The notes beneath the pieces are model-generated. The model was not told where the DNA came from, searched no databases, and saw nothing but the letters and a program-made list of their open reading frames with translations. The position numbers and the translations under genes are program-made. This document shows, piece after piece, positions 35,978-46,892 of a stretch of 64,000 nt of DNA (positions are counted from its first letter, which is position 1; each line of letters opens with the position of its first letter). Location of the stretch: the NCBI GenBank assembly GCA_025201345.1, contig JAIXMG010000012.1, positions 682,001 to 746,000 of the forward strand, read 5' to 3'. Origin of the DNA: Thamnidium elegans. Its lineage: Eukaryota; Mucoromycota; Mucoromycetes; Mucorales; Mucoraceae.

Positions 35978-37209
35978 TGTTTCGGTGTTATTCGATAATA
36001 ATAATAATAAAAAAAGAAAAGAAAAAAAAAGTGCCAGTTTATATACATATACGATGCCCAACAGAATAGGATAGCTAAAGGTACATGGCTCTTTATTTTT
36101 TCGCCAGTGAAAGAGACCAAAGAGAAAATTTTCTTTGTTCCAACGAACACATGATGGGGCAGATTAGAGTTTGTAAGAGTGTGAGCTGATTATAATATTG
36201 TATAAAATTTGGCTTTTTGTTGTTTTTAAATAAGTAGAAGCAACAACAACAAAATTACTAGAAAGAAAACACATGGTATATTTTGATAATTATACATGGA
36301 GCAGTGTAAAAAAATATTAAAAAAGATTGAGCCAGTGTAAAAAAAAAAAAGATTGAATAAAGCACTTCCGAAAATCAGATATACTATTAGAATCTATGAG
36401 CGTATATATAGTCATCTTTGTAAATAATCAGCAGAGTCTCTAGCTTCTGGTTCAAATGTAGATTCCTTAATCGTCACAAGCGTATCGTTCCTCAAGTGAT
36501 GATTAAGTTGCGTTTTGAAATTATAAAAGTCCGTAAACTCTATATAGTTTGTTGATAATATCTTCAGAATAGGACTCTTATCACGCAGTTCTCGAATATA
36601 TGTCTTGTGTATCTAAATAAAACTCTTTTTGTAATTCTTTAATCTAGCAATTATAACCCACCCAACTTTGTTTACCTCCCCCTTATTTTATCTTCCTTTT
36701 TTTTTTTTTTTTTTTTTTTTTTTCCTTCACTTATTAGTTTGCTTCTATCTGCTTTGTTTTCATGTTTTATTATTATTTGTTTTTATATTCGTACAAACCG
36801 ATACCGCTCTTACAAAATTACATAGAGCAGAGCTACAGATAGATTAACTTTTTTCAAAAGAAAGCCTATGTCCTTGTGGAAAATTAGTAATTTCTTCATT
36901 CATGGAAAACTTGATATTTCAGTATCGATGCTTCATTGTATTGGTCAAAAGTTTTCGTACTGAAATTTTGACAAGTTCAAAAAGATTGGAGGAGGGGGAG
37001 TTTATTGAATTAGAACGTCTGTATCTTTTGTTCTGTCTTGTTCTATTCTCTGTTACCGGTAACATTTTGGTGAAATTTTGAATTGTTATATGCTTGTTAC
37101 ATCAAATGGCGAAACCGTTTCAGCCGAAATAGTGACTGTGATTGGCTGTACCTGACATTCTGCCTCCCTCTATTTTATTTTGTAAACTTCTTTTCTTCAT
37201 CATTACAAA
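35978..37209. other. Divergent spacer with one coding relic
   Basis: Contains the promoter of paralogue B, a 27-T run at 36697-36723, the relic at 36412-36612 and the leader of the sphingoid-base kinase gene. Nothing else was recognised. Confidence 0.5.
36412..36612 (-). pseudogene. Isolated exon-like ORF of unknown family
   Basis: Sixty-six codons begin right after an ATTTAG acceptor and run to TGA. They read IHKTYIRELRDKSPILKILS, then NYIEFTDFYNFKTQLNHHL, then LVTIKESTFEPEARDSADYL. Amino-acid composition is balanced and unlike AT-rich noise. No upstream exon with a start codon could be found before the poly-T run at 36697, so this is probably the last exon of a decayed or truncated gene. 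Confidence 0.4.
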
Positions 37210-38964
37210 ATGGTTCGTACTCTTAAAGTTCATAAAGGAAGTCATCCTGTACAGTTAACATTCGACGAACAAGGACTTCGTATTGAAGGCGACTTAAATG
37301 CTGCAAAAAAGTGTAAAAATAAAATAAAAATAAAATAAAGCTTTTATGTTTCTTATATTGTATTTTTTTTTTATTCTATTTTTTTTTTACAGCAAAGTCA
37401 ACCCGTACTGTTTGTTGTATTCCTGTACCTGTTGGAAAAGGTCCCGATCCAACATTACTTCCCATTGATAACGTATATATTTTAAATGCATATTACCAAG
37501 AACGTACAAAGATGATTCATATTCATTGTGTTTTACCTGAAGATAGAACTGTCGAAGAATCACCTGCCGATATCTATAAATTTATGTATTCTGTAGATAA
37601 TGCAGAGGAAGCTGTATCGTTCTGTAAAGAGCTTTTAAGTAACGTCTATCAAGATTTGAAGTTCGCCAAACGTTTATTAGTCTTGATCAATCCTTTTGGT
37701 GGTCAAGGAAAAGCCAAAGAAATCTTTGAGTATCATGTAAGACCTATTTTTGAGAGCGCAAAGTGTACTGTTGAAGTCAAATGTAAGTTTACAATGTTTA
37801 CTTTTCGGTTTATTATTTTCTAAATGAAAAAGGAGGGTTTTTTTTAAAAAAAAAATAGGTACAGAACATCAAGGTCACGCTATTCAAATTGCAAAAGAAT
37901 TAGATATCAATGCTTATGATGCTATTGTTACAGTTAGCGGAGATGGTGTTATTCATGAAGTTATGAATGGTTTTCTTCAAAGACCGGATGCAAGAGAAGC
38001 TATGAAATCTGTATCACTTGGTATTATTCCAGGTGGTACAGGAAACGCTTTGATTATTTCATTATTAGGAGAGAAAAGAGGATTTGACCCATGCTACACC
38101 GCGCTTCAAGTCATTAAAGGTACAAAAAAAAAAAAAAAAAAAAAAAAAAGATTACATGGGTGAAAGAGACTAAAAAATGATAGGGAATAGGTAAAAGTAT
38201 GGCTCTTGATTTATGTTCAGTTACATACGATGATCACCGTTACTTTTCATTCTTGTCACAAAGTTACGGTATTACCGCTTATGCCGATCTTGGTACGGAG
38301 CATATGAGATGGATGGGGGACACGAGAACCATTGTTGGTTTATTGCAAGAGATATTTGCTCGTCGTTCTTATAAGATCCAAGCCGCTATTCAAGTTGTCG
38401 AATCAAACAAGAGAAAAATCCAATTAGATTACCGTGATGCATATCTTCAAGAAGAACGTGTCCCTGTGAATGAATCCGATGGCAATGTATTAGACACCAT
38501 TCCTCCCTTAAATGAACCGGTCCCAAAGGATTGGTTAGTTATTGATGACGATATTTCTTTCTTCTTAGCTAGTAAAGTACCTCTTCTTGCTAGAGGTATG
38601 TTGAGTCATCCTTGTGCGTTACCCAATGACGGTAACTTGGACTTGGTTTTGGTGCGTGGTTCCCCAAGTATTGCTAAGCAATTAGAAGTATTTACAAAGG
38701 TTGAAACTGGTCAACATATGAATAATGATATTGTAAGTTTCCACTATTAATAGATCTGCGTATTTGTTTACTAAACCCATATTTTAGTTGGAGTATTATA
38801 AAATCAAGGCTTTTAGGTTAACTCCCATTTTAAAACCTGGTCAAAAGGCTTATGTGGCTATTGATGGAGAGCATGCTCCATGTAAACCGTTCCAAGTAGA
38901 AGTGCATCCTCGTTTAGCTTCAGTCTTGACAATTAACCCAACTTTTACAGATACAAAAGTATAA
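37210..38964 (+). CDS. Sphingoid long-chain base kinase (Lcb4/Lcb5, sphingosine kinase family)
   Basis: 490 residues from five exons: 37210-37312, 37393-37782, 37859-38119, 38191-38732 and 38788-38964. It phosphorylates sphingoid bases such as phytosphingosine, giving signalling lipids. The conserved blocks are present: LLVLINPFGGQGKAKEIF (C1), VTVSGDGVIHEVMNG (C2, catalytic Asp), IIPGGTGNAL (C3, with GGTGN where GSGN is commoner), YADLGTEHMRWMGDTR (C4) and VAIDGEHAP (C5). No transmembrane helix is seen. Length is shorter than yeast Lcb4 (624) and closer to animal SPHK1. Intron 3 contains a run of about 26 A. Confidence 0.92.
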
Positions 38965-39187
38965 TATTTATATAAAAAGAAGCTTTTTTGTTTATAATGA
39001 AAAAATGTTTATGTAAAATGCTTATGTAAAAAAAAAAAGGATTGTTTTTTATTTATTTAATAAAATAAGATATATATGCAGTAGATATAAAAAAAAGAGA
39101 GAGATTATGAAGAAAAAATTATATAATGTACAACCCATTCTATAGGGAAGGGTAAAAAAAAGAGGGGGAAAAGAAAAGGAAATTATT

Positions 39188-40777
39188 TTAAGCCTTTAAT
39201 TCGCGATCAACATAGACAGCTTCATTGGATAAATCATCTTGGACAGCGGTGGGACGAACATAATCTTCCTCGAATTCTTCAAGATCGCGACCCTTGGACT
39301 CAGGAATCCAAAGAAGTGTAACGACAAGACCCAAGAACATGACACCAGAGAAGATACCAAGCACTTCAGGTAAGAAAGCATGAGCACCTTCGGGTCCACC
39401 AACATCGACAAGAGCATTGAAAGCAAAAGCAGCAAGAATGGCACCTGCCTTACCAGAAGCTGCAGAGATACCATGAGCGGAAGCACGAACCTTGGTAGGG
39501 AAGACTTCACCGGGAATAATAAACGTAGTAGCGTTAGCACCAAAGTTTTGGAAAAGTTGAGCTAAAGTGAAAAGGAAAATGAAAGCAGGCATAGACTTTT
39601 CGATAAGGATATCATAACAACCAGCAAGAATGGCAAACAGAACAGTAGTAACCGCGAAACCCATGATTTGAATTGTACGACGACCCATCTTTTCAACAAA
39701 GAATACAGTCAAGTAATAACCGGGAACGGAACCAAGACAAGTAATAATAATTTGACCAACCGTGTTAGCCCAAAGGGTTTCAAAGGGAGTATCCTTGTTA
39801 GCATAACCAATAGCTGCTAAAATAGCAGAGTTGTTAAGACCGAGACCGTAGAAAGCAACATCGAGTAAGAACCAAGAGAGAGATGTACCCAAAAGAACCT
39901 TGAAATGTCTCCATTGACCGAAATAAGCACGGAATTCAGCCCAATGATCACGCTTTTCTTCGACCTTGGTATATTGCTTACTTAATTCAGTAGAAACAGT
40001 TTGACCCTTAGCGGCAGCAGCAGCTTCAACATCATGTTCAACGTTAAGAGAATAACGAGGAGATTCGGGCATAGTGAAACGAAGATAGATAGTAGCGACA
40101 GCGGGGACGGCACCAAGACCGATACAAAGACGCCAGACATAATCCAAGTTCATAACATCAGCGTTAATAGCATTCTTGAAGATAGCGAGAACAACAAGGG
40201 TAGTGATAGCAGCAGCCAAGTTACCAATACCTTGCATAGAGAAAATAAGAGCCATCATCATACCACGCTTACCAGCAGAAGACCATTCAGAGGTAATGGT
40301 AGCAGACATGGGGTAATCACCACCTACACCAATACCAAGAATTAAACGCCAAAGACCGAGGAAACCAATAGTAGAAACACCACGAACAGCAGAAGCAGCA
40401 GTAGCACAATTGATAGTACCAATAATAATAATCAATAATTCGAAACCATAAATTTTACGACCAAGAATATCACCGAGGAAACCAAACAAAAGTTGACCGA
40501 TGAATGTACCAACAGAAGCCATACCCTTAAGAACACCTTCAATATCAGCGGGAATCTTGTTATTATTATCAGCATAGTAAACGAAACCAAGCATAGGAGT
40601 AATTAAATTGATAATAAATACATCGTATGAATCAGTGAAGAAACCAGCACCGGAAGTAAGAATTGTACGTGCAGTAAACCAATTCCAACCACCAGCTCCA
40701 ACATCATCTAATTTTTCAAGAGATTGAAGTTTTTGTTCAGCGTTAGCTAAACGATCTTGTTGAGTAATATCAGTCAT
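39188..40777 (-). CDS. PHO84: High-affinity phosphate:H+ symporter (PHO84 type)
   Basis: 529 residues, intron-free, twelve predicted membrane helices. It imports inorganic phosphate across the plasma membrane. Family motifs include the helix 1 region GFFTDSYDVFIINL (with the conserved Asp), GFLGDILGRKIYG, GIGVGGDYPMSATITSE, the central loop with PESPRYSLNVE, and AISLIP-like segment FIIPGEVFPTKVRASAHGIS near helix 10. In yeast the gene is induced by phosphate starvation through Pho4. No clear CACGTG box was seen within the first 250 bp; there is instead an inverted pair of GACCTCACTTG sequences. A TATAAATA lies about 93-100 bp before the start on the coding strand. It converges with the sphingoid-base kinase gene. 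Confidence 0.95.
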   Translation of the reverse strand: MTDITQQDRLANAEQKLQSLEKLDDVGAGGWNWFTARTILTSGAGFFTDSYDVFIINLITPMLGFVYYADNNNKIPADIEGVLKGMASVGTFIGQLLFGFLGDILGRKIYGFELLIIIIGTINCATAASAVRGVSTIGFLGLWRLILGIGVGGDYPMSATITSEWSSAGKRGMMMALIFSMQGIGNLAAAITTLVVLAIFKNAINADVMNLDYVWRLCIGLGAVPAVATIYLRFTMPESPRYSLNVEHDVEAAAAAKGQTVSTELSKQYTKVEEKRDHWAEFRAYFGQWRHFKVLLGTSLSWFLLDVAFYGLGLNNSAILAAIGYANKDTPFETLWANTVGQIIITCLGSVPGYYLTVFFVEKMGRRTIQIMGFAVTTVLFAILAGCYDILIEKSMPAFIFLFTLAQLFQNFGANATTFIIPGEVFPTKVRASAHGISAASGKAGAILAAFAFNALVDVGGPEGAHAFLPEVLGIFSGVMFLGLVVTLLWIPESKGRDLEEFEEDYVRPTAVQDDLSNEAVYVDRELKA

Positions 40778-40869
40778 TTTTTATATATATAAAAGAAAAA
40801 AAAAATAAAAAAAGATATATAAAAAAAGAAGATGATAATAATGAAAAAAGTAATTGAAGGGTCTTCCCC

Positions 40870-40877
40870 TATTTATA
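40870..40877 (-). promoter_or_regulatory. TATA box of the PHO84-type gene
   Basis: TATAAATA on the coding strand, 93-100 bp before the start codon. Confidence 0.5.
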
Positions 40878-40897
40878 TGATTCAAAGAACCTGATGT

Positions 40898-41018
40898 CAA
40901 GTGAGGTCGTGTGAGTCTAAATCATTGGTACTGATTGATCTTTATTCATTCATTCCAACATTTCTGAAAAACCTTGGGCCAATCATATTAAAATAAACTC
41001 TCGCGTGGACCTCACTTG
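40898..41018. repeat. Inverted pair of GACCTCACTTG upstream of PHO84
   Basis: CAAGTGAGGTC at 40898-40908 and its exact complement GACCTCACTTG at 41008-41018, 121 and 231 bp before the gene start. Possibly binding sites for a regulator. Confidence 0.35.
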
Positions 41019-41776
41019 TTGCTGTCTAGTAGGCGTAATACATAGAAATCTATTTAGGTCGGAGATAAATATCAACAGATTTACATTGGATGGTTTTATA
41101 GGTTACTATTTTTTCTTACTTGATTTGGATCGCCAACCCAAAAATCAAACGTGTTTAAATTTTATACTATTCATTGGCTTGTATAAAAACGCTTTTTTAT
41201 TTTATCCTTTTATAATATATATGTATATATATGTCAGTATATATAATCCCCATATATATTCACTTCCTTTCCAAACCTACTATTCTTTCTATTTAGGTTT
41301 ATTCATCCTTTTTTTATTATTATTATTTACTATTCTAGAGATATACAAACAAATTCAATTTAGAATTGTCATATGGACACATAAAAAGATGGATCTTACA
41401 CCAAATCCTGATCCGTTTATGTTGTGTGATAATCCCTCCTTCCGTTACCGAGGTAACCAATAAAATGTCTGATACTCTGTAGGCATGGAAAATAATTCGT
41501 TTTCATTCGCTGAACACGAAGCCTTTAGGAACATAGAGAAACATAAAAAAAAGTCTCGTATTAATAACAGTAGAATAATCTCAAGATACCATTTTAAACA
41601 ACTTTATTTTTATTTAAAAATCAAAAATAGAAAAATTAACAGTTTTGAAGTAAAAAGTATATAATAGAACTCTTTTTCTTTTCTATTCCTTTTGAACTCT
41701 TTTTTTTTTTAAAAAAAAAAAGGCATATGCAAAAAGTAAAGAGTATTTACTACAATAAAATAGTTTTAGAGTTTTG

Positions 41777-41810
<34 letters not shown>

Positions 41811-42127
41811 GAACCTTAGATTAAAGTTCAGTTTACCCACAATTGGTATTTATCCATTTTGAATTATTAAAATCAATTGACTAATTCTACAATTTTCGAA
41901 TCCCAAAGGGTGGTTTTTTTTTTTTTTTTTTTCTAGTTCCAATGGATGGCTTTTCAAATTTCGAAAAGGGAGGGACACAAGATCAGTAACACCGTACGTT
42001 TTAATTTAAATGTTATGGTAATTTTTTTTTTTTTTTTGCATTAAAGTATAAATACAACATAAATACTTTTATTGAATTAAATACTCTTTTTTCAAAATAA
42101 AGTTTATTTAGCTTTCATCGTACATCC

Positions 42128-42746
42128 TTAAATAAGTGGAGCTAAACTTGCTACCAAATCCTCTTTTAAAAGCATCGTAGTTAATTTATCTTTAGAATAA
42201 AGTAATTCTTGGAATGCTGCTACCTTACCACATATCAACTTGTTATGCCAGATTATTTTGGTCTCGTTAATGTCCACATACAAAAAAAAATATGTCTTGT
42301 TATATAAGTAAGGTAGCTAACATTTCCAAATTATAGATGTAGGTGATTCGAGAGATATAAATGAGATTGAAACTTTAGGAATGATGATGAATCTCTCTCT
42401 CTCTCTGAAAATATATATTGAAGGCGCTTCAAAATAGAGAGATATGAGATACAAAACTTGCGCTTTTTTTTTTCAAAAGCCTTGATTGTACCAATACGAT
42501 TAATACAAGCAATATTACTAGTTAAAGTATTAATTGTAGGTATACTTGTTAAGAGATCAGAGAAGGAACAGTCTTGAGAGTATTTGCTTGTACCGGTATT
42601 ATCAATAATATAATTCTTTGTTATCCTAACTTGAAAAATAAATGTGTATACTTGTACATTTATTCAAATAAAAAAGTGAGTACGCCTTCATACACGTTGA
42701 AGTATGTACTCTGCCTTATTCCCTTTGCTCTTGTTACGATAACCAT
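42128..42746 (-). pseudogene. Fragmented gene of unknown family
   Basis: Several coding-like blocks share the minus strand. ATG at 42746 opens MVIVTRAKGIRQSTYFNVYE. A 340-nt stop-free frame (about 42670-42331) reads VRITKNYIIDNTGTSKYSQD, then CSFSDLLTSIPTINTLTSNI, then ACINRIGTIKA, before dissolving into low complexity and a GA repeat. A last block (about 42295-42128) reads INETKIIWHNKLICGKVAAF, then QELLYSKDKLTTMLLKEDL, to a stop. I could not join them with sound splice sites and consistent phase, so a decayed gene is likelier than an intact one. No family was recognised. Confidence 0.4.
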
Positions 42747-43158
42747 TTTTTTTTTTTTAAAAAAAAAAGGAGCTGGATTATCTACAGTGTTTGGGAGTAA
42801 CTCGTGGGTAGTTGGGGGGGGGGAGGGTTGATGTTAATTTGCCACAAGAGTGTATGCCGTACATAGAAGATTGTCCGGCCAAAAACGCCAACCTAAAGAA
42901 CTTGACGATGTCGGTTTTCTATAAGTAAAATCCAAAGAAGAAAATAACCATAGCGATAAATAATATAGGTACTAATCCTATGCCTTTGTTACATTTATCA
43001 AATACTCTATACTCCAATTGCGCGGACAAACACTATAATATTATTCGTAGTTTAGGAACATTCATCCGTACATGATGTATTGACGCCACTTCTTGACGTT
43101 ATATTTTCTTTTAATACCAACTTGAACCATAGCAGGGGCGAATATAGGAATTAATTAA

Positions 43159-43293
43159 TTATATCTTAAGCCGGACTATGGGGTCTATGCAAGCGGTCTC
43201 GGCAAACGTTACATTGTTTTCGTAGCTGAGTTCAAGCCAAAGGGAATGGAAGACAGCCGCAAGAGAATGACTTCATCAAAACTAGAAAAATAA
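43159..43293 (+). pseudogene. Relic with KPDYGVYASG...EFKPKG motif
   Basis: A 44-codon frame, more GC-rich than its surroundings, reads LKPDYGVYASGLGKRYIVFV, then AEFKPKGMEDSRKRM, and stops. The KPD...EFKP arrangement resembles the nuclease-like core (PD-ExK pattern) of a large Mucorales ORF family, from memory. No intact exons lie on either side. Confidence 0.4.
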
Positions 43294-44178
43294 ATGTGTA
43301 TTATGCTAGATGGAGATACGCAGGGTAAGAACACTAATGTTTATATCATTTTCTATGTATGCATACGCCTACGATCTTTTTAGGCAATGTTACACTATAT
43401 CTCGACAAACAACAAAATATGTCTTGTAGTGTTAGATCACACAGGCCTAACAACAGACCCAAGTGATTTGAATATAGTCAAAGAGTAAGCTTAAAAAAGG
43501 GGGTTAAATCAAAGAGACTAATAGCGACTTTTTTTTTTAGTACCAACAATATAGAGATGATTATCGTTGATAATTTGCCTCAAAGTAACAGAATTAGAAT
43601 ATTTGAAAAAAAAAAATCCTTCAATACTAGACGTATTCAAATGCAGAGCACAAATAATAGCTGAATCATGTAGTAAAGCTCCTTGCCTTGTCAACATTAC
43701 TCAATTCTCATCATTTCGAAAACTTGCAAAGTCCATAATATTAATTTCAAAAAAAAAAAAAAATGATTTGAGAGTGGGTTTAATTATCCTGTTTTTTTCT
43801 TTTTCTCGTAAATATTTTATTTTTGTTACAAGGCAAAACCTTTTCTTTCGTGTAAATATACAATACATGAGTATATACGATTAAAAGTCGTTGAAGTCGA
43901 CTTGTATATAGATATGAATATTTAATATCATCTGTAGTATAGTATATATATATATAGTAGCAACCGCAAAGGACATGCACTAAAAGAGGACAGTTCCGCA
44001 GTTACGAAAAAAAAAAAAAAAGATCAACACGAATTTAATAAATAGTAATTTCCCAAAATGAGGCTGTATCTTAATAGCAAGAAGGCTCATAAAAACACGT
44101 ATTTTTTTTCTCTCTTTCTCTCTTACTCTCTCTCTCTCTCTCTCTTTTCCTATTAATTATTTCATACAAAAGAATTAT

Positions 44179-45450
44179 ATGAGTACATCAGACGCTCCGT
44201 TGTTTGTACAAACGCCGCAACCGGATGGTGCAGAAATTGTGGCCAAACTTGTATCCCTGTTCTCGTTTTCTATACTTTCAGTCCTATTCGGAGTCAAGAC
44301 ATTTAACGTCAAGTTTAGGTTTTTAACATACTCTCGATGGTTAGTATTGATACTGTATGTATTCTCTTGGTCCTTTACTATCATCAGTATGCTTTTAGTC
44401 ACTACGAACAATGCCAATTTCACCTCTTGCTTTTTATCAATTATGGTATGTGATATATTTTATTCTGGTACCAAAATTGCCATCTATGCTTGGTTGATTG
44501 AAAAGGTCTATCTAGTGACTTCCACAAGAGAATCGAGATGGAGTACATTATCTTATAAACTTCATGTGTTATTCATGTTGCCATATATCGCTATATTTAC
44601 TTTGATGGTAAGAAAGCCGGGGGAAAAGAAAAATGTTTTACGCGTGAATTTGCTTACTATTCATTTAGTTGGTCTTTCATACAGTAGAAGTAGAGCTTAC
44701 TGGTACTTGTATTATTGGATTACAATCTATAGCGGCACTTCCACTTCTCGTAAGTTTTTTTTTATAAAAAAAAAAAAAGCTCTAGAATCTAAATCTATTT
44801 TTTTTTTTAATGTTTAGATTTACGATTTTGTAAAGTATATAAAACATGTTTCATAGTGTAATACTTTGACTTGTAAATATTAACATTTTTAAATTAGCTA
44901 ATTAATTTATACATGACTATTTACTTTATTCGACCATTGAACAAAATGGGTAAGAGTAACGTAAACAGTATCATCAAAAGAAACTCTCGGTTAAACGAAG
45001 TAGCCTTTCGCACCCTCGTAGCATCCATTGTATGTCTAATTGTTTCTTTCGCCAATATTTTCTCGTTACAGATGTTACATGGAAGAGAGCGCGGGTTAGT
45101 CTGTTTGACTTGTTGTACAGTCGATGTCACTATCAACGTAATTACAATTCATTGGGTAAAACTACATACGCTTCTTAATCGCTCAATGTAAATAATACTT
45201 TTTTTTATTTTTTAAGGTTACTTCACAAACGAATTCTAGAACAAAAGACAGTCAGTTGGATATGTCCATCAATCAACTTGATTCTAGTCCCGACCCATTG
45301 TTTGCTGGAAACAATGATACTACACTGATCCAACACAATAATGCTGCTTCAAGTAATAAAAAAGATAGCCCTAAAGAAGATTACGCTGATAGTATGTTTC
45401 GTTTTATTGAAGAGTCTCAATGTAGTCGTAAATCACTTACACGTCATTAG
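44179..45450 (+). CDS. Seven-transmembrane protein of a Mucoromycota family, with a 12-nt micro-exon
   Basis: 337 residues from five exons: 44179-44607, 44669-44749, 44817-44828, 44898-45155 and 45217-45450, all in phase 0. Seven helices are predicted. Conserved-looking features are GVKTFNVKFRFLTYSRW after helix 1, WLIEKVYLVTS in the third helix region, GTCIIGLQSIAALPLL, then IYDF from the 12-nt exon joined to LINLYMTIYFIRPL. The last 80 residues are a Ser/Asn/Asp-rich cytosolic tail. I know similar anonymous 7-TM proteins from this phylum but no function. The splices are supported because each restores the helix pattern and phase. Confidence 0.8.
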
Positions 45451-45764
45451 ACTTTTTCTATCGCTACTAGAAAAGAAACATGTTGAGCAAATTGTGCTTT
45501 GGCCAAAACAAATTGTTTTTGTGGCTAGGGTACTGCTAAAAAAAAAATTTTTTTTTTAACAACTGTTCAATATACTATGATAATACACAATAATAAAAAC
45601 TTGCAATTAAATAATAACGAAAAGAAAAACGTTGTTCTAAATTGAATACTAGCCTTCTTTTTTTTTTATTATTTATTTATAGTATAAATATTTGATACAT
45701 TTGTAAAAGAAGTTCGACAGCCAATCAAGTCCACCCAGCATATTTGGGATTTTCTAAAAAAGAC

Positions 45765-45772
45765 TATAAAAA
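45765..45772 (+). promoter_or_regulatory. TATA box of the MerT/HMA gene
   Basis: TATAAAAA, 63-70 bp before the start codon, with a CCAATCAA sequence at 45721-45728. Confidence 0.5.
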
Positions 45773-45834
45773 GGAAGGAGGAGGGAAAAAAAAAACTAAT
45801 TCTGTATTTTTTTTGAAGTCAATATTACACAAAC

Positions 45835-46380
45835 ATGCAGGTATCCCTTAAACAACAAGCAGTTCCTACCCTGACAGCTCTATTATCCTCATCCTGCTGT
45901 GTTATCCAATTGGTCTTAAACTTTTTTTCTATCTCCTGCGCTGGCTTTGCTATATTTACACCTTACCGTCGACTCTTAACGACAGTTACTATTCTTATGT
46001 TGGCTTATACTATACGCAATAAAGGCATAAAAAACCGTCAAGTTTTGATTTCTACCTTCATTTCTGTGGCTTTTATGATTAGTCCCGAAATTGTAAAGAC
46101 GATCAACGTTTCGTCCACAGACAAGGTCGTGTCCTCTATCGTATTTTATTTTAGGGTTCATTTAGACGGTTTAGGATGTGAAGCATGTGCAAATAGAATT
46201 AAAAACAGATTGAATGCAGTAGAATGGATACTTGATACACGCGTATATTTCGATAATAGTACTGCTATTGTTCAAACAATTACCCGAATAGTCGATCATT
46301 CTATAACCGATTTAATCAAATCAATTGATACAAAGTATGATGCCCAGGTACTTGATTCATGGGTAGGCTACACTAAATAA
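45835..46380 (+). CDS. MerT-like membrane protein fused to a heavy-metal-associated (HMA) domain
   Basis: 181 residues, no intron. The N-terminal half has about three hydrophobic helices. The first (about 13-41) carries a vicinal cysteine pair, SSSCCVIQLVLNFF (Cys21-Cys22), with a further Cys35 followed by AGFAIFTPYRR, much like bacterial MerT. The C-terminal part (about 105-175) is an HMA domain with the metal-binding GLGCEACANRI (Cys115, Cys118) and a VYFDNSTAIVQT strand. In bacteria MerT and MerP pass mercuric ions inward, and fused forms exist. A metal transfer role is inferred here, while the metal and direction are unknown. The gene has its own TATA and CCAAT elements. Confidence 0.75.
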   Translation: MQVSLKQQAVPTLTALLSSSCCVIQLVLNFFSISCAGFAIFTPYRRLLTTVTILMLAYTIRNKGIKNRQVLISTFISVAFMISPEIVKTINVSSTDKVVSSIVFYFRVHLDGLGCEACANRIKNRLNAVEWILDTRVYFDNSTAIVQTITRIVDHSITDLIKSIDTKYDAQVLDSWVGYTK

Positions 46381-46709
46381 ATTTTATAGTGTAACATTTA
46401 CATTATTTTTAATAAACCAACTGGATAACACAAAATTGATTATTTTAGTTGTTAGTGCGTACATTAATTTATTTTAGTCAGTATTGATCAATATAGCTCT
46501 TCTTCCTTCTTCTCTCTCTCTCCTTTTTTTTTTTTTTGTTAGTTTTTTTTTTTTTTTTTAAACAACCCAAGTACACTCCTTCTATCGTGTTTTATTTCCC
46601 TATTTTATACATATATACTTTCCAATATATATAATTTCCTGTCTCTCCTCTTTTTTCCCTTTTAATAAAAAAACACACTCGAGAACGACGTATTAAAAAA
46701 TATTTCGAG
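46381..46709. other. Short spacer, promoter of the SH3 membrane protein gene
   Basis: Pyrimidine-rich leader with T runs near 46520-46560. No coding region was recognised. Confidence 0.5.
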
Positions 46710-46860
46710 ATGAGTTTACCATTAGTCATTCTTTCTTCCATTGCATTCATGGCAGATTCAATAGAAGCAACTCCGCATTTATGGCTTGATGTGAGTAAAA
46801 GAGCTGCTGACGAAACAGGTAAAGAAAAAGAAAAACTTTTTTATAATACGTATAATAACA

Positions 46861-46892
<32 letters not shown>

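Larger units (their letters stand above)
41019..44178. other. Gene-poor 3-kb stretch with coding relics
   Basis: AT-rich with long T runs (41779-41805 and elsewhere). An open frame at 41005-41463 (plus) is low-complexity and rejected. Relics at 42128-42746 (minus) and 43159-43293 (plus) are listed separately. A CT-rich tract at 44110-44148 precedes the next gene. Confidence 0.45.

Noticed and set aside
35978..36061. Longer N-terminus for 7-TM paralogue B (start at 36061)
   Set aside because: The extension is low-complexity, contains the likely TATA sequence and has no counterpart in paralogue A.
41005..41463. 152-codon plus-strand frame upstream of PHO84
   Set aside because: Composed mostly of Phe, Tyr, Ile and Leu from AT-rich DNA with TATA repeats; no family resemblance and it overlaps the likely PHO84 promoter.
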